Virus record (IMG/VR): IMGVR_UViG_3300042402_002641
Location: 62,001 to 126,000 of that record
Strand: one strand, 5' to 3'
DNA: 64,000 nt
From: a virus
The notes beneath the pieces are model-generated. The model was given only the letters and a program-made list of their open reading frames with translations. It searched no databases and was not told the origin of the DNA. Below, in pieces: positions 28,869 through 37,510 of this stretch (within the stretch, counting starts at the first letter, position 1; each line of letters opens with the position of its first letter). The translations under genes and the position numbers were made by a program.

Positions 28869-29490
28869 AATTATAAAAAAAGAAATATTAAGATTGTTTC
28901 CTAGTCTAGTGTTCAAGGGATCAATAGATGATCACACAGTTATCGATCGTGCCAGCGAACACGTGAATACCTTAAAAAAATCTAAGATTGGATCGCTCAC
29001 TAGAGAAAAATTTACCACCCAAGATAATTTGCATGAATTACCTCAGTTTACGGAATTGACTGAAATTATCCTAGAAGAAACCAGTCAGGTATTAGACTTT
29101 TATGCGGTAGTCAGAGAAAGTCATTACATTACCAATATGTGGGCGCACAGCACTTCCAACGGACATAGACACGCTACACACATACATCCTAACAGCTACT
29201 TGTCCGGTATTGTTTATCTCAAAACACCTGCTAATTGTGGTAACACAATATTCATTGATCCAAGAAACGGATCAACTATGATTCATCCAGACTTCAGCGA
29301 ACAGAACTATTTTAACATGGATTCATTTATACATAGTCCCGAAAAAGGAGTAATACTTATTTGGAATAGCTGGTTGCCTCACACAGTTGATCAAAGTTCT
29401 GTTCTAACTGACGAAGAACGTGTGGTTATTGCATTTAATATTATGATAAAAGGTTCTGTTCAACGTAAGAGTGAACAGATTGTTTTCTAA
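28861..29490 (+). CDS. 2OG-Fe(II) oxygenase (TIGR02466 family)
   Basis: 209 aa. NMWAHSTSNGHRHATHIHPNSYLSGIVYL carries H107/H109, and WNSWLPHTVDQS the distal His, as in the TIGR02466 family of putative oxygenases found in marine phages and bacteria. Overlaps the previous gene by 8 bp. Substrate unknown. Confidence 0.85.
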   Translation: MSKIIKKEILRLFPSLVFKGSIDDHTVIDRASEHVNTLKKSKIGSLTREKFTTQDNLHELPQFTELTEIILEETSQVLDFYAVVRESHYITNMWAHSTSNGHRHATHIHPNSYLSGIVYLKTPANCGNTIFIDPRNGSTMIHPDFSEQNYFNMDSFIHSPEKGVILIWNSWLPHTVDQSSVLTDEERVVIAFNIMIKGSVQRKSEQIVF

Positions 29491-30206
29491 TCTAAGACGT
29501 TTTGTTGAGCAGTTTCTAAACTAAGTTCTTTATCTTCTAATTCTCTAATCTTCTCAGAAATTTTATCAATAAGGCCTAGGTTGCGCAGAATCTTAAACAC
29601 AAGATTTTCTACACTCCATTCTCCTGCACGATCCAGTCCGGCCTTGCGCATTTCTGTGATACGTTCTTTGACTCTACGAAGACGTTCAAGATCTTGACTG
29701 AGTAAGGCAGTTTCCATGTCGTGGACCATGGAATCTTTTTTGCGTTCTACTGCACTGTCATCTACTTCCGGTTTGATTTTCTTAGGTTCAACCAGCCATT
29801 GATCTTTAGCTATGCTAAACACACCAGTGCTGTGGTGTTCTTCCTGCTCGCCCTGTACATAACATTCCACAGGCAGTCCTCGCACAGTGATCGTATGCTG
29901 TTCGGCCCAGAGTGCCTTTTTGGCGTTGTAGAGTTCACGTTCTGCGTCAGTGACTGCGCCTTTAACGATTAGATGAAGGTCTAGATCTGAGTGCTGAGTC
30001 CAGGTATAATTGGCATTTGATCCAGTTATGGTATAGTCTACAACCGGCAGATCTATGCCTATGAATTTTTCAAAGGCCTCTGCTATATCCTGCAGTTTTG
30101 TGCTGACTTCTAGATCCAGTTCTCCGTTGTGCCAGAGTTTTGGATTCAATCGGCGATTTACCGTGACCAGCTGTGATGATGATTCTTCAAGTTCTCTTAG
30201 ACGCAT
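29487..30206 (-). CDS. nucleotidyltransferase-fold protein
   Basis: 239 aa. GSNANYTWTQHSDLDLHLIV (62-81) is the polymerase-beta-type motif G-S-x(n)-S-D-x-D with D74 and D76. The start MRLRELEE is typical of this phage group. The C-terminal half is a long charged helical region. It may transfer a nucleotide to a protein, RNA or small molecule. A GCTAAATA box lies four bases before the ATG. Confidence 0.8.
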   Translation of the reverse strand: MRLRELEESSSQLVTVNRRLNPKLWHNGELDLEVSTKLQDIAEAFEKFIGIDLPVVDYTITGSNANYTWTQHSDLDLHLIVKGAVTDAERELYNAKKALWAEQHTITVRGLPVECYVQGEQEEHHSTGVFSIAKDQWLVEPKKIKPEVDDSAVERKKDSMVHDMETALLSQDLERLRRVKERITEMRKAGLDRAGEWSVENLVFKILRNLGLIDKISEKIRELEDKELSLETAQQNVLD

Positions 30207-30209
30207 CCA

Positions 30210-30446
30210 TTATTTAGCCCACATTAAGTGGTAAGCAGTGATCAACTCGGTGTTATAGAATTCTGCTACTAACCTGCAGTACATATCTGTACGTTCTAAG
30301 ATCAGTTGACACTGCGAGCGATCCTGCTTTAACAGCCAATTAGTGTGATCTACTCCTATGGTTTTATGCACCTTGGGCCAATCAATTTCAATGTTTTCGC
30401 CCTCGTTGGGCAGCCACTTTAACAGCTCAATCTTAGATGTCTTCAT
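30210..30446 (-). CDS. hypothetical protein
   Basis: 78 aa, rich in Trp and charged residues (MKTSKIELLKWLPNEGENIEIDWPKVHK...). Overlaps the end of the helicase gene by 14 bp. The stop codon forms part of the late-type box of the next gene. Function unknown. Confidence 0.65.
   Translation of the reverse strand: MKTSKIELLKWLPNEGENIEIDWPKVHKTIGVDHTNWLLKQDRSQCQLILERTDMYCRLVAEFYNTELITAYHLMWAK
30211..30218 (-). promoter_or_regulatory. late-type promoter (GCTAAATA)
   Basis: GCTAAATA on the - strand, four bases before the ATG at 30206. Confidence 0.4.
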
Positions 30447-31869
30447 CTATGTTCATACCATTTAGAATCTCACGTAGTTTTGTGCCTTCTACATTGGCTC
30501 GTACCTTGGCCACAGGAGCTCCTTGCGCAGGATCAATTTCACCTGTAACAGGATCTATTCTCTGCAGGTCTGTCTTGCGTTTGATCTGTTCAATGATACT
30601 GGTGCTGCCGCGACTGGCGTTGTTTTGTGTGTCTTGTTCATCTTCTGGTAGATCTGAAATCTTTAGACTGTCTATATTAAATTCTAGATCAATCTTTTGA
30701 CCTACACCTGAACTGGATCTTGTCTTCATTAATTGCAGTTGATAGCGGCCACGCTCACGCATGGCTCTAGATGTAAAGATACCAAACACATTATCTGCAG
30801 TTTGGATCTTACTCAATCCGCCTGAGATATGGCTGTGATCGAATTCCACTTCTTCTACGGCACCTCGATTTAACTGTGCCGCGGTCACACACAGCACCTG
30901 TTTTTCCATAGCCAAGTTGCGTATTTCTTCAGATACATATTTGTCTTTGACGAAGAGATTCTCCGCGGAGATCTTTTTACCTATAGGCATCAGCAAGTCC
31001 ATGTAATCTATCAACAACACGTCGATGGGTTTACCGCATTTGATTTCATATTCTTTGACATAGGCTCGTATGTCATTGACTGTTTTACCCGAAGGCATAT
31101 ATTTAATCTGCAGCTGTCCCGCCTTCTTGCCGATCATCTTGACCTTCATTTCTACATCATCGAGATCACGGAAAATCTCTCTGGTGGGTACTCCAGTGAT
31201 CATAGAATCAATCCGCATACTGACTAGTGCTTCTGAAAGTTCCAGAGTCAGATAAACCACGTTAAGCCCCTGCAGAGCCCAATTCACTCCCAGATTGGCC
31301 AAGAACAGACTTTTGCCTGCACCCGATCCCCCTGCAAAAATATTCAGCTCGCCTCGGTTCATACCGCCAAATAGCTTACGATCCATGCAGGGCCAACCTG
31401 TAGAGATCTGACCGTTCTTGTCTTTGAGACCCATAAGCCTGCCTCGGGGATCTTCAAAGTAGTCTGTGCCCATGTCTCTGGCCAGTCCTATCTGTACTGC
31501 AGTCTTGATCAGTGTTTCCACTTCACCGTAGTTATGTTTTTCTAATAGATCTGCAGACGCAATGATAGCACGTTCGATGGCTTTATGACGTGTGAATGAT
31601 TCAAACTCATCCATGAGCCATTCTAGATGTCCATCTTTGACTATATCTGGTCTTTTGAGATCTAGTCTGCATGATGCATTAACCATGTCATATTCTGGCA
31701 GCACTGTGTACTGTTTGGCATATTCATTAATGAACTCTGCGGCGTCCTGCAGTTTGCGATCAAATAGGCTGTGATCAAATATACCTTGACAGCGTACAAA
31801 TACTTCTGCATCTGACAGCATTAGTTCAAGATATAATTTTTGTACTTCGTATCCGTAGTCTTTTATCAT
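30433..31869 (-). CDS. 41: replicative DNA helicase, gp41/DnaB type
   Basis: 478 aa. Walker A GGSGAGKS (180-187), Walker B VLLIDYMDLL, and SGGLSKIQTADNVFGI plus the later arginine region typical of the RecA-like domain of DnaB/gp41. The N-terminal ~140 residues are the helical hexamerisation domain. It unwinds DNA at the phage replication fork with the gp61 primase encoded nearby. Confidence 0.95.
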   Translation of the reverse strand: MIKDYGYEVQKLYLELMLSDAEVFVRCQGIFDHSLFDRKLQDAAEFINEYAKQYTVLPEYDMVNASCRLDLKRPDIVKDGHLEWLMDEFESFTRHKAIERAIIASADLLEKHNYGEVETLIKTAVQIGLARDMGTDYFEDPRGRLMGLKDKNGQISTGWPCMDRKLFGGMNRGELNIFAGGSGAGKSLFLANLGVNWALQGLNVVYLTLELSEALVSMRIDSMITGVPTREIFRDLDDVEMKVKMIGKKAGQLQIKYMPSGKTVNDIRAYVKEYEIKCGKPIDVLLIDYMDLLMPIGKKISAENLFVKDKYVSEEIRNLAMEKQVLCVTAAQLNRGAVEEVEFDHSHISGGLSKIQTADNVFGIFTSRAMRERGRYQLQLMKTRSSSGVGQKIDLEFNIDSLKISDLPEDEQDTQNNASRGSTSIIEQIKRKTDLQRIDPVTGEIDPAQGAPVAKVRANVEGTKLREILNGMNIDEDI

Positions 31870-31875
31870 AGTTTA

Positions 31876-32823
31876 TTATACACTGATCTCTAGGTGTTTT
31901 GCAACACCAAAATTATAGTCCCACACACGTTGTTTTGTATGATATAGCACTGCACCTATACTAGAACTAGGATCTCCAGGATTAGGTAAGGTCCATCGAT
32001 ATTTAAACATGGGCTCAACTATTTTTTTATTGGCCAAGCTATTCATAGCACAACCACCCATATAGACTAATGTATCTGTGCCCACAGCAGATCTAGCCAT
32101 AGTCATTATCAATGAAATTTGTTCTTCAAACACACGCTGCACTGCGGCGGCAATGTCCCATCGATCTCGATCGCTGGAAATTGGTTCATTCCAATTTGTT
32201 ACCCCTCGATGAAAGTTATAGGTCACTGCTAACACACCACCGAAATAAGATCTAATTTTATTATAGTATCTGTTGGAATCACCTAGCACACTGTCCTGTT
32301 GCAGTTTATATTCTTCTAGTATAGGTTGGTAACCAATTAATTTTGTAAATGCAGAATAAAACAATCCAAGACTATGAGGATAATCTCGTCCCCAGATTTT
32401 TTTTAATTCTCCGTGCCGGCCTTCCCAGATGCTTGCGCATTCAAATTCTCCTATGGCATCTAGCACCACGATTGCACAATGATCAAAAGGACTGGTATAA
32501 TACCCTGCAGCTGCATGACTAGCATGATGCGGAGTATATCTTAGATCGGCGTACTGCGTTTTGATTTCTTTGATATAAGTTGACGGTATGTCACTAAAAT
32601 CAAAAACTCTGTCCCATTGACCTGCAGTAAATTGTCGTAACTTTTTCAACCAAGGACGTTCGTACCAAAATATTGTGCTAGGACCGCCGTAGTTAAATGC
32701 ACTATGAATGATCTTTGTATCTAATCGATCACTGACTGAATGTTCAAGCATCGATAGTCTGCCATCAGAAAAAACAGCCAGACTACTGCCATGATTAAGA
32801 GCGTTAATTCCCCAAGTAATCAT
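31876..32823 (-). CDS. NodU/TobZ-type carbamoyltransferase, Kae1-like domain only
   Basis: 315 aa. NHGSSLAV at the N-terminus, HHASH (99-103) for metal binding, VVLDAIGE, GGCAMN and PNPGDPSSSIGAVL are all Kae1-like domain motifs of carbamoyltransferases. The C-terminal YrdC-like domain, which makes carbamoyl-adenylate in full-length enzymes (about 550 aa), is missing. It would need a partner or have another role. It sits between helicase and primase genes. Confidence 0.85.
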   Translation of the reverse strand: MITWGINALNHGSSLAVFSDGRLSMLEHSVSDRLDTKIIHSAFNYGGPSTIFWYERPWLKKLRQFTAGQWDRVFDFSDIPSTYIKEIKTQYADLRYTPHHASHAAAGYYTSPFDHCAIVVLDAIGEFECASIWEGRHGELKKIWGRDYPHSLGLFYSAFTKLIGYQPILEEYKLQQDSVLGDSNRYYNKIRSYFGGVLAVTYNFHRGVTNWNEPISSDRDRWDIAAAVQRVFEEQISLIMTMARSAVGTDTLVYMGGCAMNSLANKKIVEPMFKYRWTLPNPGDPSSSIGAVLYHTKQRVWDYNFGVAKHLEISV

Positions 32824-32936
32824 TTGTAGATAAACGGATCACGTTTTCTCAACTCAGCAAGTCTTTTCTTAAATCGCCTGTGTTCTTGAAACTTGGTCCA
32901 AGGCCACAGCAGTATTTCAACTATTTTCTTTATCAT
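32820..32936 (-). CDS. small conserved basic protein (38 aa)
   Basis: 38 aa (MIKKIVEILLWPWTKFQEHR...) ending RLAELRKRDPFIYK. The end RKRDPFIYK is conserved in tiny proteins of aquatic T4-like phages as remembered. It overlaps the primase gene by 20 bp and the carbamoyltransferase start as ATGA. Function unknown. Confidence 0.75.
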   Translation of the reverse strand: MIKKIVEILLWPWTKFQEHRRFKKRLAELRKRDPFIYK

Positions 32937-33948
32937 ATTCTAACCTCTGTAATTTATGTTCTTGTTGTTGTTTAGCCATTTTAATTTTTATCTGGCCTCG
33001 CTGTGCAGTTTTAATAGCATCTACTATCACAAATAATTGACCGTAACGCTGTACAGCATCTGCTACATCTTTAATCTCCGGATCCCAATTTGGCATTGCT
33101 ATGCTCCAATCTAGTTCAGCTGCACGATCAAATAATATTAGACCCGCAGCGTCTTGATCCGGTATCACAATAACTTCTGCTCCTAGACTATTGATTATCC
33201 TTGCCTGTTGTTCAGCGATTTCATTGGTTAGTAGTGCAACACCCCCCACCGCTAGAGCGTCGAACGGTCCTTCACAGACAAGTATATACTTCTGTTCTTC
33301 CAGCTGACGATCAAAGTTGAATACAAAATGCGGATGTTGATCTGATAGATATTTTGGCTTTCCGTCGATGATTTTACGAGCAGTATTGCCTACTATGTGT
33401 CCCTGCCATCTAAAAGGCAAAATAACACGATTTTCGTATCCTGGGCTAGGACTCCAGTAAAAATCGCCGTTGTAGGGGTCGTAGCCGCGGTTTACAACAT
33501 AAGAAATCACCGGTTCTAACAAAATAGACACTTCTTTGAAATATTCGCTGTTTACCCAGTCTAACAAGGGCATTGCACCCTCCGGCAGTTCTTTATCTGT
33601 AAATGCGACCTGTATTATAGACGGTGATGGACGATAAGCTTCGCCTTCGGTTTTCATCGCTTCAAACACTAATTCTTTCACAGTATCTTCACTAGCACCC
33701 ATCCAACGACTCAGCGTTTTCATCTTTTCTCCAAACGGAGAACCGGGTTGCCAACCAGTAGTAAATTTACAGTTAAAACAGTTATAGACTATGCTGTCGC
33801 CATCAAAACGAATACCAGCTCGTTTGCGTGTATCCGATTTATGTCCTCTATGATGACAGCAGGGTGCGTTAAACGACGTCCAACCGGAAGGACTGTGTTT
33901 GGCACGAGGAGGTAATAGAGTACTGAACTTGTCCACAACGAGAGTCAT
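32917..33948 (-). CDS. 61: DNA primase, gp61 type
   Basis: 343 aa. Zinc ribbon CCHHRGHK...CFNCKF near residues 30-60 and a Toprim domain with VCEGPFDALA and VIPDQDAAG. It makes RNA primers for the lagging strand with the gp41 helicase. The ATG lies exactly six bases after the -10 of a consensus promoter, so the mRNA may have no leader. Confidence 0.93.
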   Translation of the reverse strand: MTLVVDKFSTLLPPRAKHSPSGWTSFNAPCCHHRGHKSDTRKRAGIRFDGDSIVYNCFNCKFTTGWQPGSPFGEKMKTLSRWMGASEDTVKELVFEAMKTEGEAYRPSPSIIQVAFTDKELPEGAMPLLDWVNSEYFKEVSILLEPVISYVVNRGYDPYNGDFYWSPSPGYENRVILPFRWQGHIVGNTARKIIDGKPKYLSDQHPHFVFNFDRQLEEQKYILVCEGPFDALAVGGVALLTNEIAEQQARIINSLGAEVIVIPDQDAAGLILFDRAAELDWSIAMPNWDPEIKDVADAVQRYGQLFVIVDAIKTAQRGQIKIKMAKQQQEHKLQRLEYDKENS

Positions 33949-33954
33949 ACATAC

Positions 33955-33983
33955 AGTATACTATCTGTAAAGGATCTTGTCAA
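33955..33983 (-). promoter_or_regulatory. sigma70 promoter of the primase gene
   Basis: On the - strand TTGACA 33983-33978, 17 nt, TATACT 33960-33955; six bases to the ATG at 33948. Confidence 0.9.
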
Positions 33984-34788
33984 CTGTTCCTGTGTTTGCA
34001 GTGGTTGGTACATGCTTGATTCTAAACCAATTGTACTTGCCCACGACGTTTTTGTATTTGGCAGTGGTTAAATCTACGGTAGCCACAGTGGCCCATTTGG
34101 ATTCTCTTGGAGTAGCACCCTGAGTGTCTAGACTGCCCTCGATGGTGACTGTGCCTTGATAGTTGTTTGTGGTATAAAATTGGAACGTGTGTGTGGAATT
34201 AGCGGTATTCAGCGTAGGTCTTGCATCTATGATTTGGCTGACGAAAAACTTAGGGGTCTCATCTCCCTGAGTGAATGGGTTGGTATAATTAAACGTATCT
34301 ACTAGCACACTGGGTTCTACATCACCATATACATCACCACTGATCTCTAGTGTACCTACTGTATCATACTGTGCATCTACGTACATAGGCGTCTTGGATG
34401 TGACCCTGTAATCTGTGGAATCTACGGTAGTACGGATTTCTTTAATAATGCTGTAGTTATAGAACCCATTGTCAAAGTCCATAAGTTCAGTCTCAGTAAG
34501 AGTCACAGTGACCTTGCCTGTGGCAAGATCCATGGCTGTGAAATCTTTCTGCATGACTAAATCTTTGGTGTCTCGGCTAACGAGGTTAAATACCAAAGTA
34601 CTACCAACGATGTTACTAGCCTTTTGATCTGCGTTACGAACCTGGATGTCTATGCGATTATCAACACCACGAAATATTTTTAGATTGCGATTATACACTT
34701 TACGATACCTCTCTGTTGACCAAGCGTCCATGGAACTGGTAAAAACATCTAACTTATTTGAGTATAAATAAACTGGATTAAATTGCAT
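33961..34788 (-). CDS. structural protein candidate (baseplate/tail-like)
   Basis: 275 aa. The N-terminal ~150 residues are beta-rich with ...IDIQVRNADQKASNIVGSTLVFNLVSRDT, resembling BppU-type baseplate N-terminal domains. The C-terminal part (THTFQFYTTNNYQGTVTIEGSL...WFRIKHVPTT) reads like a beta sandwich. A structural role is inference. The leader has AAAGG and an upstream GATAAATA box. Confidence 0.6.
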   Translation of the reverse strand: MQFNPVYLYSNKLDVFTSSMDAWSTERYRKVYNRNLKIFRGVDNRIDIQVRNADQKASNIVGSTLVFNLVSRDTKDLVMQKDFTAMDLATGKVTVTLTETELMDFDNGFYNYSIIKEIRTTVDSTDYRVTSKTPMYVDAQYDTVGTLEISGDVYGDVEPSVLVDTFNYTNPFTQGDETPKFFVSQIIDARPTLNTANSTHTFQFYTTNNYQGTVTIEGSLDTQGATPRESKWATVATVDLTTAKYKNVVGKYNWFRIKHVPTTANTGTVDKILYR

Positions 34789-34809
34789 ACATTAACGGAC
34801 CTTTAGCAT

Positions 34810-34817
34810 TATTTATC
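34810..34817 (-). promoter_or_regulatory. late-type promoter (GATAAATA)
   Basis: GATAAATA on the - strand, 21 bases upstream of the ATG at 34788, with AAAGG in between. Confidence 0.55.
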
Positions 34818-34819
34818 GA

Positions 34820-35191
34820 ATGAGAATATCAACTAACCTACAAGAAAACTTTCCGTTCATCAGCGTTATCAACCACGTAAATCACGAATATGTTGGTATA
34901 ATCATCAACCAAGATGCACAGGTTACCAGTATCTACGACTACAGTAGTATTCGCACCGATCTCGAAAAACAGCAGTTTTTAGAATTCGGCGAAACTTGGT
35001 GGTGGGAATCAAATAGACAGATTCCTATCAATATCTTTCTAGCTAAAGAATTATCAATTTTCCGTTACGTAGTTAAGACCTTTGCTACCAAAGACGTCAA
35101 AGTGCTGTTTGGTCCCTGCACCAGTCTCAATGACATCATAGTCAAACGAGTCAAGCGTAAATCAATCACACTGATTAGAAAGATCTCTTAA
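34820..35191 (+). CDS. conserved hypothetical protein
   Basis: 123 aa. LQENFPFISVINHVNHEYVGIIINQDAQVTSIYDY and a basic C-terminus (VKRVKRKSITLIRKIS). A lone + strand gene among - strand genes. Known only as conserved in T4-like aquatic phages as far as remembered. Confidence 0.7.
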   Translation: MRISTNLQENFPFISVINHVNHEYVGIIINQDAQVTSIYDYSSIRTDLEKQQFLEFGETWWWESNRQIPINIFLAKELSIFRYVVKTFATKDVKVLFGPCTSLNDIIVKRVKRKSITLIRKIS

Positions 35192-35948
35192 ATCGATCCA
35201 ATAATATTTTTTGTGTTTCTTCATTTTTTTTAGCAGTCAACGACCATATTTTACATGATAGGTCTTTGTTTCCTAGAAACTTTTCTATTTGAGTTAAGTT
35301 TAAGAAATCGATAGATGTTGTATCTTCTGATTGCATAGCTATAGATATACACACTTGATCTAATGCATACATATTTGCTCGTTCATACTTAGGCATTTCC
35401 TCGTGAATACTTTCAAAGTTAATTTGTGACAATCTAGAATAATATTCTTCGATAATCTTCCGAAGAAAATCTTTCCTATCTTTAGATATTAATAAAAAAT
35501 TTGCACCTGTTTGTTTCCACAGATTGTCTTTGTACTCAGGATAATATAAAACACCTAATTTATAATTTTGCAGTGATATTTTTTCATTGAATATGATATC
35601 TGCATCTGTAACATATGCAAGATCTATTAAATTTTTAGAAAACAAATAATCTGTAATGAAGTATCTTGAAGTGAAATAATAACTTTTCAATTTATAAAAA
35701 TTAACATCGGTATTTATAACTTCACAAGAGATAGAAAGATCAATAGACAACTGTAAATCTAAAACTTTGCTTAAAAATTCATCCGAGACATTGATAAAAT
35801 GAATATGGACATCTTGATTAAGTTTATCACAAGATAATAGATTATAAAATCCGTAGTTTTGAAAATAGTTTTGGTCACACTGGAAAACTACAACATTTTT
35901 TGAAATAGGCTTTTTAATTATCTGAATATTCTTAAAGAATTCGTGCAT
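35175..35948 (-). CDS. putative glycosyltransferase (GT-A type)
   Basis: 257 aa from 35948. VTDADIIFN provides a DxD-type motif in a GT8-like layout, and LDQVCISIAM is also seen in such enzymes. AT-rich codon use. It overlaps the preceding methyltransferase gene by 17 bp and ends against the convergent 34820 gene. Confidence 0.6.
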   Translation of the reverse strand: MHEFFKNIQIIKKPISKNVVVFQCDQNYFQNYGFYNLLSCDKLNQDVHIHFINVSDEFLSKVLDLQLSIDLSISCEVINTDVNFYKLKSYYFTSRYFITDYLFSKNLIDLAYVTDADIIFNEKISLQNYKLGVLYYPEYKDNLWKQTGANFLLISKDRKDFLRKIIEEYYSRLSQINFESIHEEMPKYERANMYALDQVCISIAMQSEDTTSIDFLNLTQIEKFLGNKDLSCKIWSLTAKKNEETQKILLDRFKRSF

Positions 35949-36504
35949 GCTTGGCCCAGTCACGATACTCTATGATGTTAAAGTCGATATCATTGTTTAC
36001 ATACCAGGTTTCAAAATGACATTCGCCATACCATGATTTTCTTCTCCGCATTGTGAATACATTATTAACTGCGATTTTATAACCTTTGGATGTAAGAAAA
36101 TCAGTCGCATTATCAATCGTTTTTACAAAGGCTCTTTCTTCTCTCCAGTACTCGTCGTGTTCAAATGTAATACAATCAAACTCTATTCCTTGATTGATTA
36201 TGTTCTTTAATGCTAACAAAGTAAGTTCTGGAGGGTTGATATCGCAACTGAGATATCCGTATCTTAGAATATTTTGATACTTAAAATTTACAGCATCTTG
36301 ATAATAGCATTTATTTCTTCGTTTGTAGAGCCATTCTTTTTCAAATTTATTGTCTAATTCTATACTGAATCCGGTCCAGGCGTTTTCTTCGAGTAGCAAC
36401 GTGTTGCTATATTTAGAAGGATCGGCTGCTCCTATTTCGATGTATGAATTACGTTTCGAAACTTGAAGTGCAAATATATCTTGTCCTACTTGAGAATAGT
36501 GCAT
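35932..36504 (-). CDS. FkbM-type methyltransferase
   Basis: 190 aa from 36504. It begins HYSQVGQDIFAL then YIEIGAADPSKYSNTLLLEE...GFSIELD, the standard N-terminus of FkbM methyltransferases (SAM-binding). FkbM enzymes methylate sugars or polyketides. The start before MHYSQVG is preferred; the longer frame overlaps the upstream gene. Confidence 0.8.
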   Translation of the reverse strand: MHYSQVGQDIFALQVSKRNSYIEIGAADPSKYSNTLLLEENAWTGFSIELDNKFEKEWLYKRRNKCYYQDAVNFKYQNILRYGYLSCDINPPELTLLALKNIINQGIEFDCITFEHDEYWREERAFVKTIDNATDFLTSKGYKIAVNNVFTMRRRKSWYGECHFETWYVNNDIDFNIIEYRDWAKHARIL

Positions 36505-36505
36505 G

Positions 36506-37084
36506 TTAATAATATCCGTAGCTGATGCTTTCACAGATTAAATTCATCTGCACTACGATGGCTACAGCATAGGCAGTAGCGTGACTTTTCTTAAAGTAGT
36601 ACTCGTCAGTCTCTGGTTTCGTCCAAACTTCTTTCATTATCTCCGTCCAAGTCCGGCCAATCAAATGCCTCTTGGCTGGCCGTATCATGGCAAGGACCGC
36701 AGCTAATTGTTCCACGGAAGTAGGGCAACATTGTTTCAGAATTGCACCATGGCCATTCAAATGAAATAACAGATCGACGAACTCTTGTTGTTGAAGTAGA
36801 TCCCATAGAGGCTCCTGATTCATTAATTCCACTAGATGCGCTTCATCGCGAACACCTTTGTAGATACCAACATTTAAAAAATCTATCTTGAAATATCCTT
36901 GCGTTTCTGCTTGATCATAGGGCACAGCACAGACATTGACCTCAGCATTTACTGGAACTGCGTGAAAATACACACCGGTATTGTGTTTGACCAATTGACC
37001 GCTATCTACACGACTGGCTCTGATATGTCGGAACAGATCAAGTGCAGAATCTCTATCAACGAAGTCTATGTCAATGTCAGGCAT
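36506..37084 (-). CDS. fragment-like relative of DNA polymerase III alpha subunit
   Basis: 192 aa. It opens MPDIDIDFVDRD, matching the PDIDIDF catalytic motif of C-family (DnaE/PolC) polymerases, then KHNTGVYFH, GYFKIDFLNV and LAAVLAMIRPAKRHLIG, and ends KSHATAYAVAIVVQM, all as in the palm/fingers of DnaE but at one sixth of its length. Similar short proteins are remembered from T4-like cyanophages. Independent polymerase activity seems unlikely. Confidence 0.75.
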   Translation of the reverse strand: MPDIDIDFVDRDSALDLFRHIRASRVDSGQLVKHNTGVYFHAVPVNAEVNVCAVPYDQAETQGYFKIDFLNVGIYKGVRDEAHLVELMNQEPLWDLLQQQEFVDLLFHLNGHGAILKQCCPTSVEQLAAVLAMIRPAKRHLIGRTWTEIMKEVWTKPETDEYYFKKSHATAYAVAIVVQMNLICESISYGYY

Positions 37085-37085
37085 G

Positions 37086-37283
37086 TTAGTTCCAAATAAA
37101 TTCTAGATCACCCTGTGCGATCTTACGCCACTGACTAGGCCCCGGAGTTGCGTACGGAGTGTATACTTCGCCGGTCTCTTGATCAATCAGCATGTATTTT
37201 TGCGGGCACTTGGTCTTGATAGTGAGTATCACTGGGATTTCCAGTTCCTCGACTTGTTCTCCGTTTTTTAAAGTTCTAGGCAT
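37086..37283 (-). CDS. small hypothetical protein
   Basis: 65 aa (MPRTLKNGEQVEELEIPVILTIKTKCPQKYM...). The ATG overlaps the upstream stop (TGATG), which favours it over an in-frame TTG just before. Beta-rich. Function unknown. Confidence 0.65.
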   Translation of the reverse strand: MPRTLKNGEQVEELEIPVILTIKTKCPQKYMLIDQETGEVYTPYATPGPSQWRKIAQGDLEFIWN

Positions 37284-37510
37284 CAATGCATCCTTGTGGT
37301 TTCAAACAACAGCAATGGCAATGTTTCTGCAAGAAATTCTGCGTAAGCTTCAGCATCTTCTACATCTGCAAAATTAGTAAACTTTACATAAACAGAAGGT
37401 TCTTCATCACTGGTGCACATCACTTCTATCTCAATATCTTCGTCTGAAATAAAAGTTTCATTCTCAGCTAGTTCTTCCGGAATTTCTTCTACCTTGAGTT
37501 TTTTTGGCAT
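37283..37510 (-). CDS. small acidic hypothetical protein
   Basis: 75 aa, very acidic (MPKKLKVEEIPEELAENETF...). Overlaps the zinc-finger gene upstream by one base. Function unknown. Confidence 0.65.
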   Translation of the reverse strand: MPKKLKVEEIPEELAENETFISDEDIEIEVMCTSDEEPSVYVKFTNFADVEDAEAYAEFLAETLPLLLFETTRMH

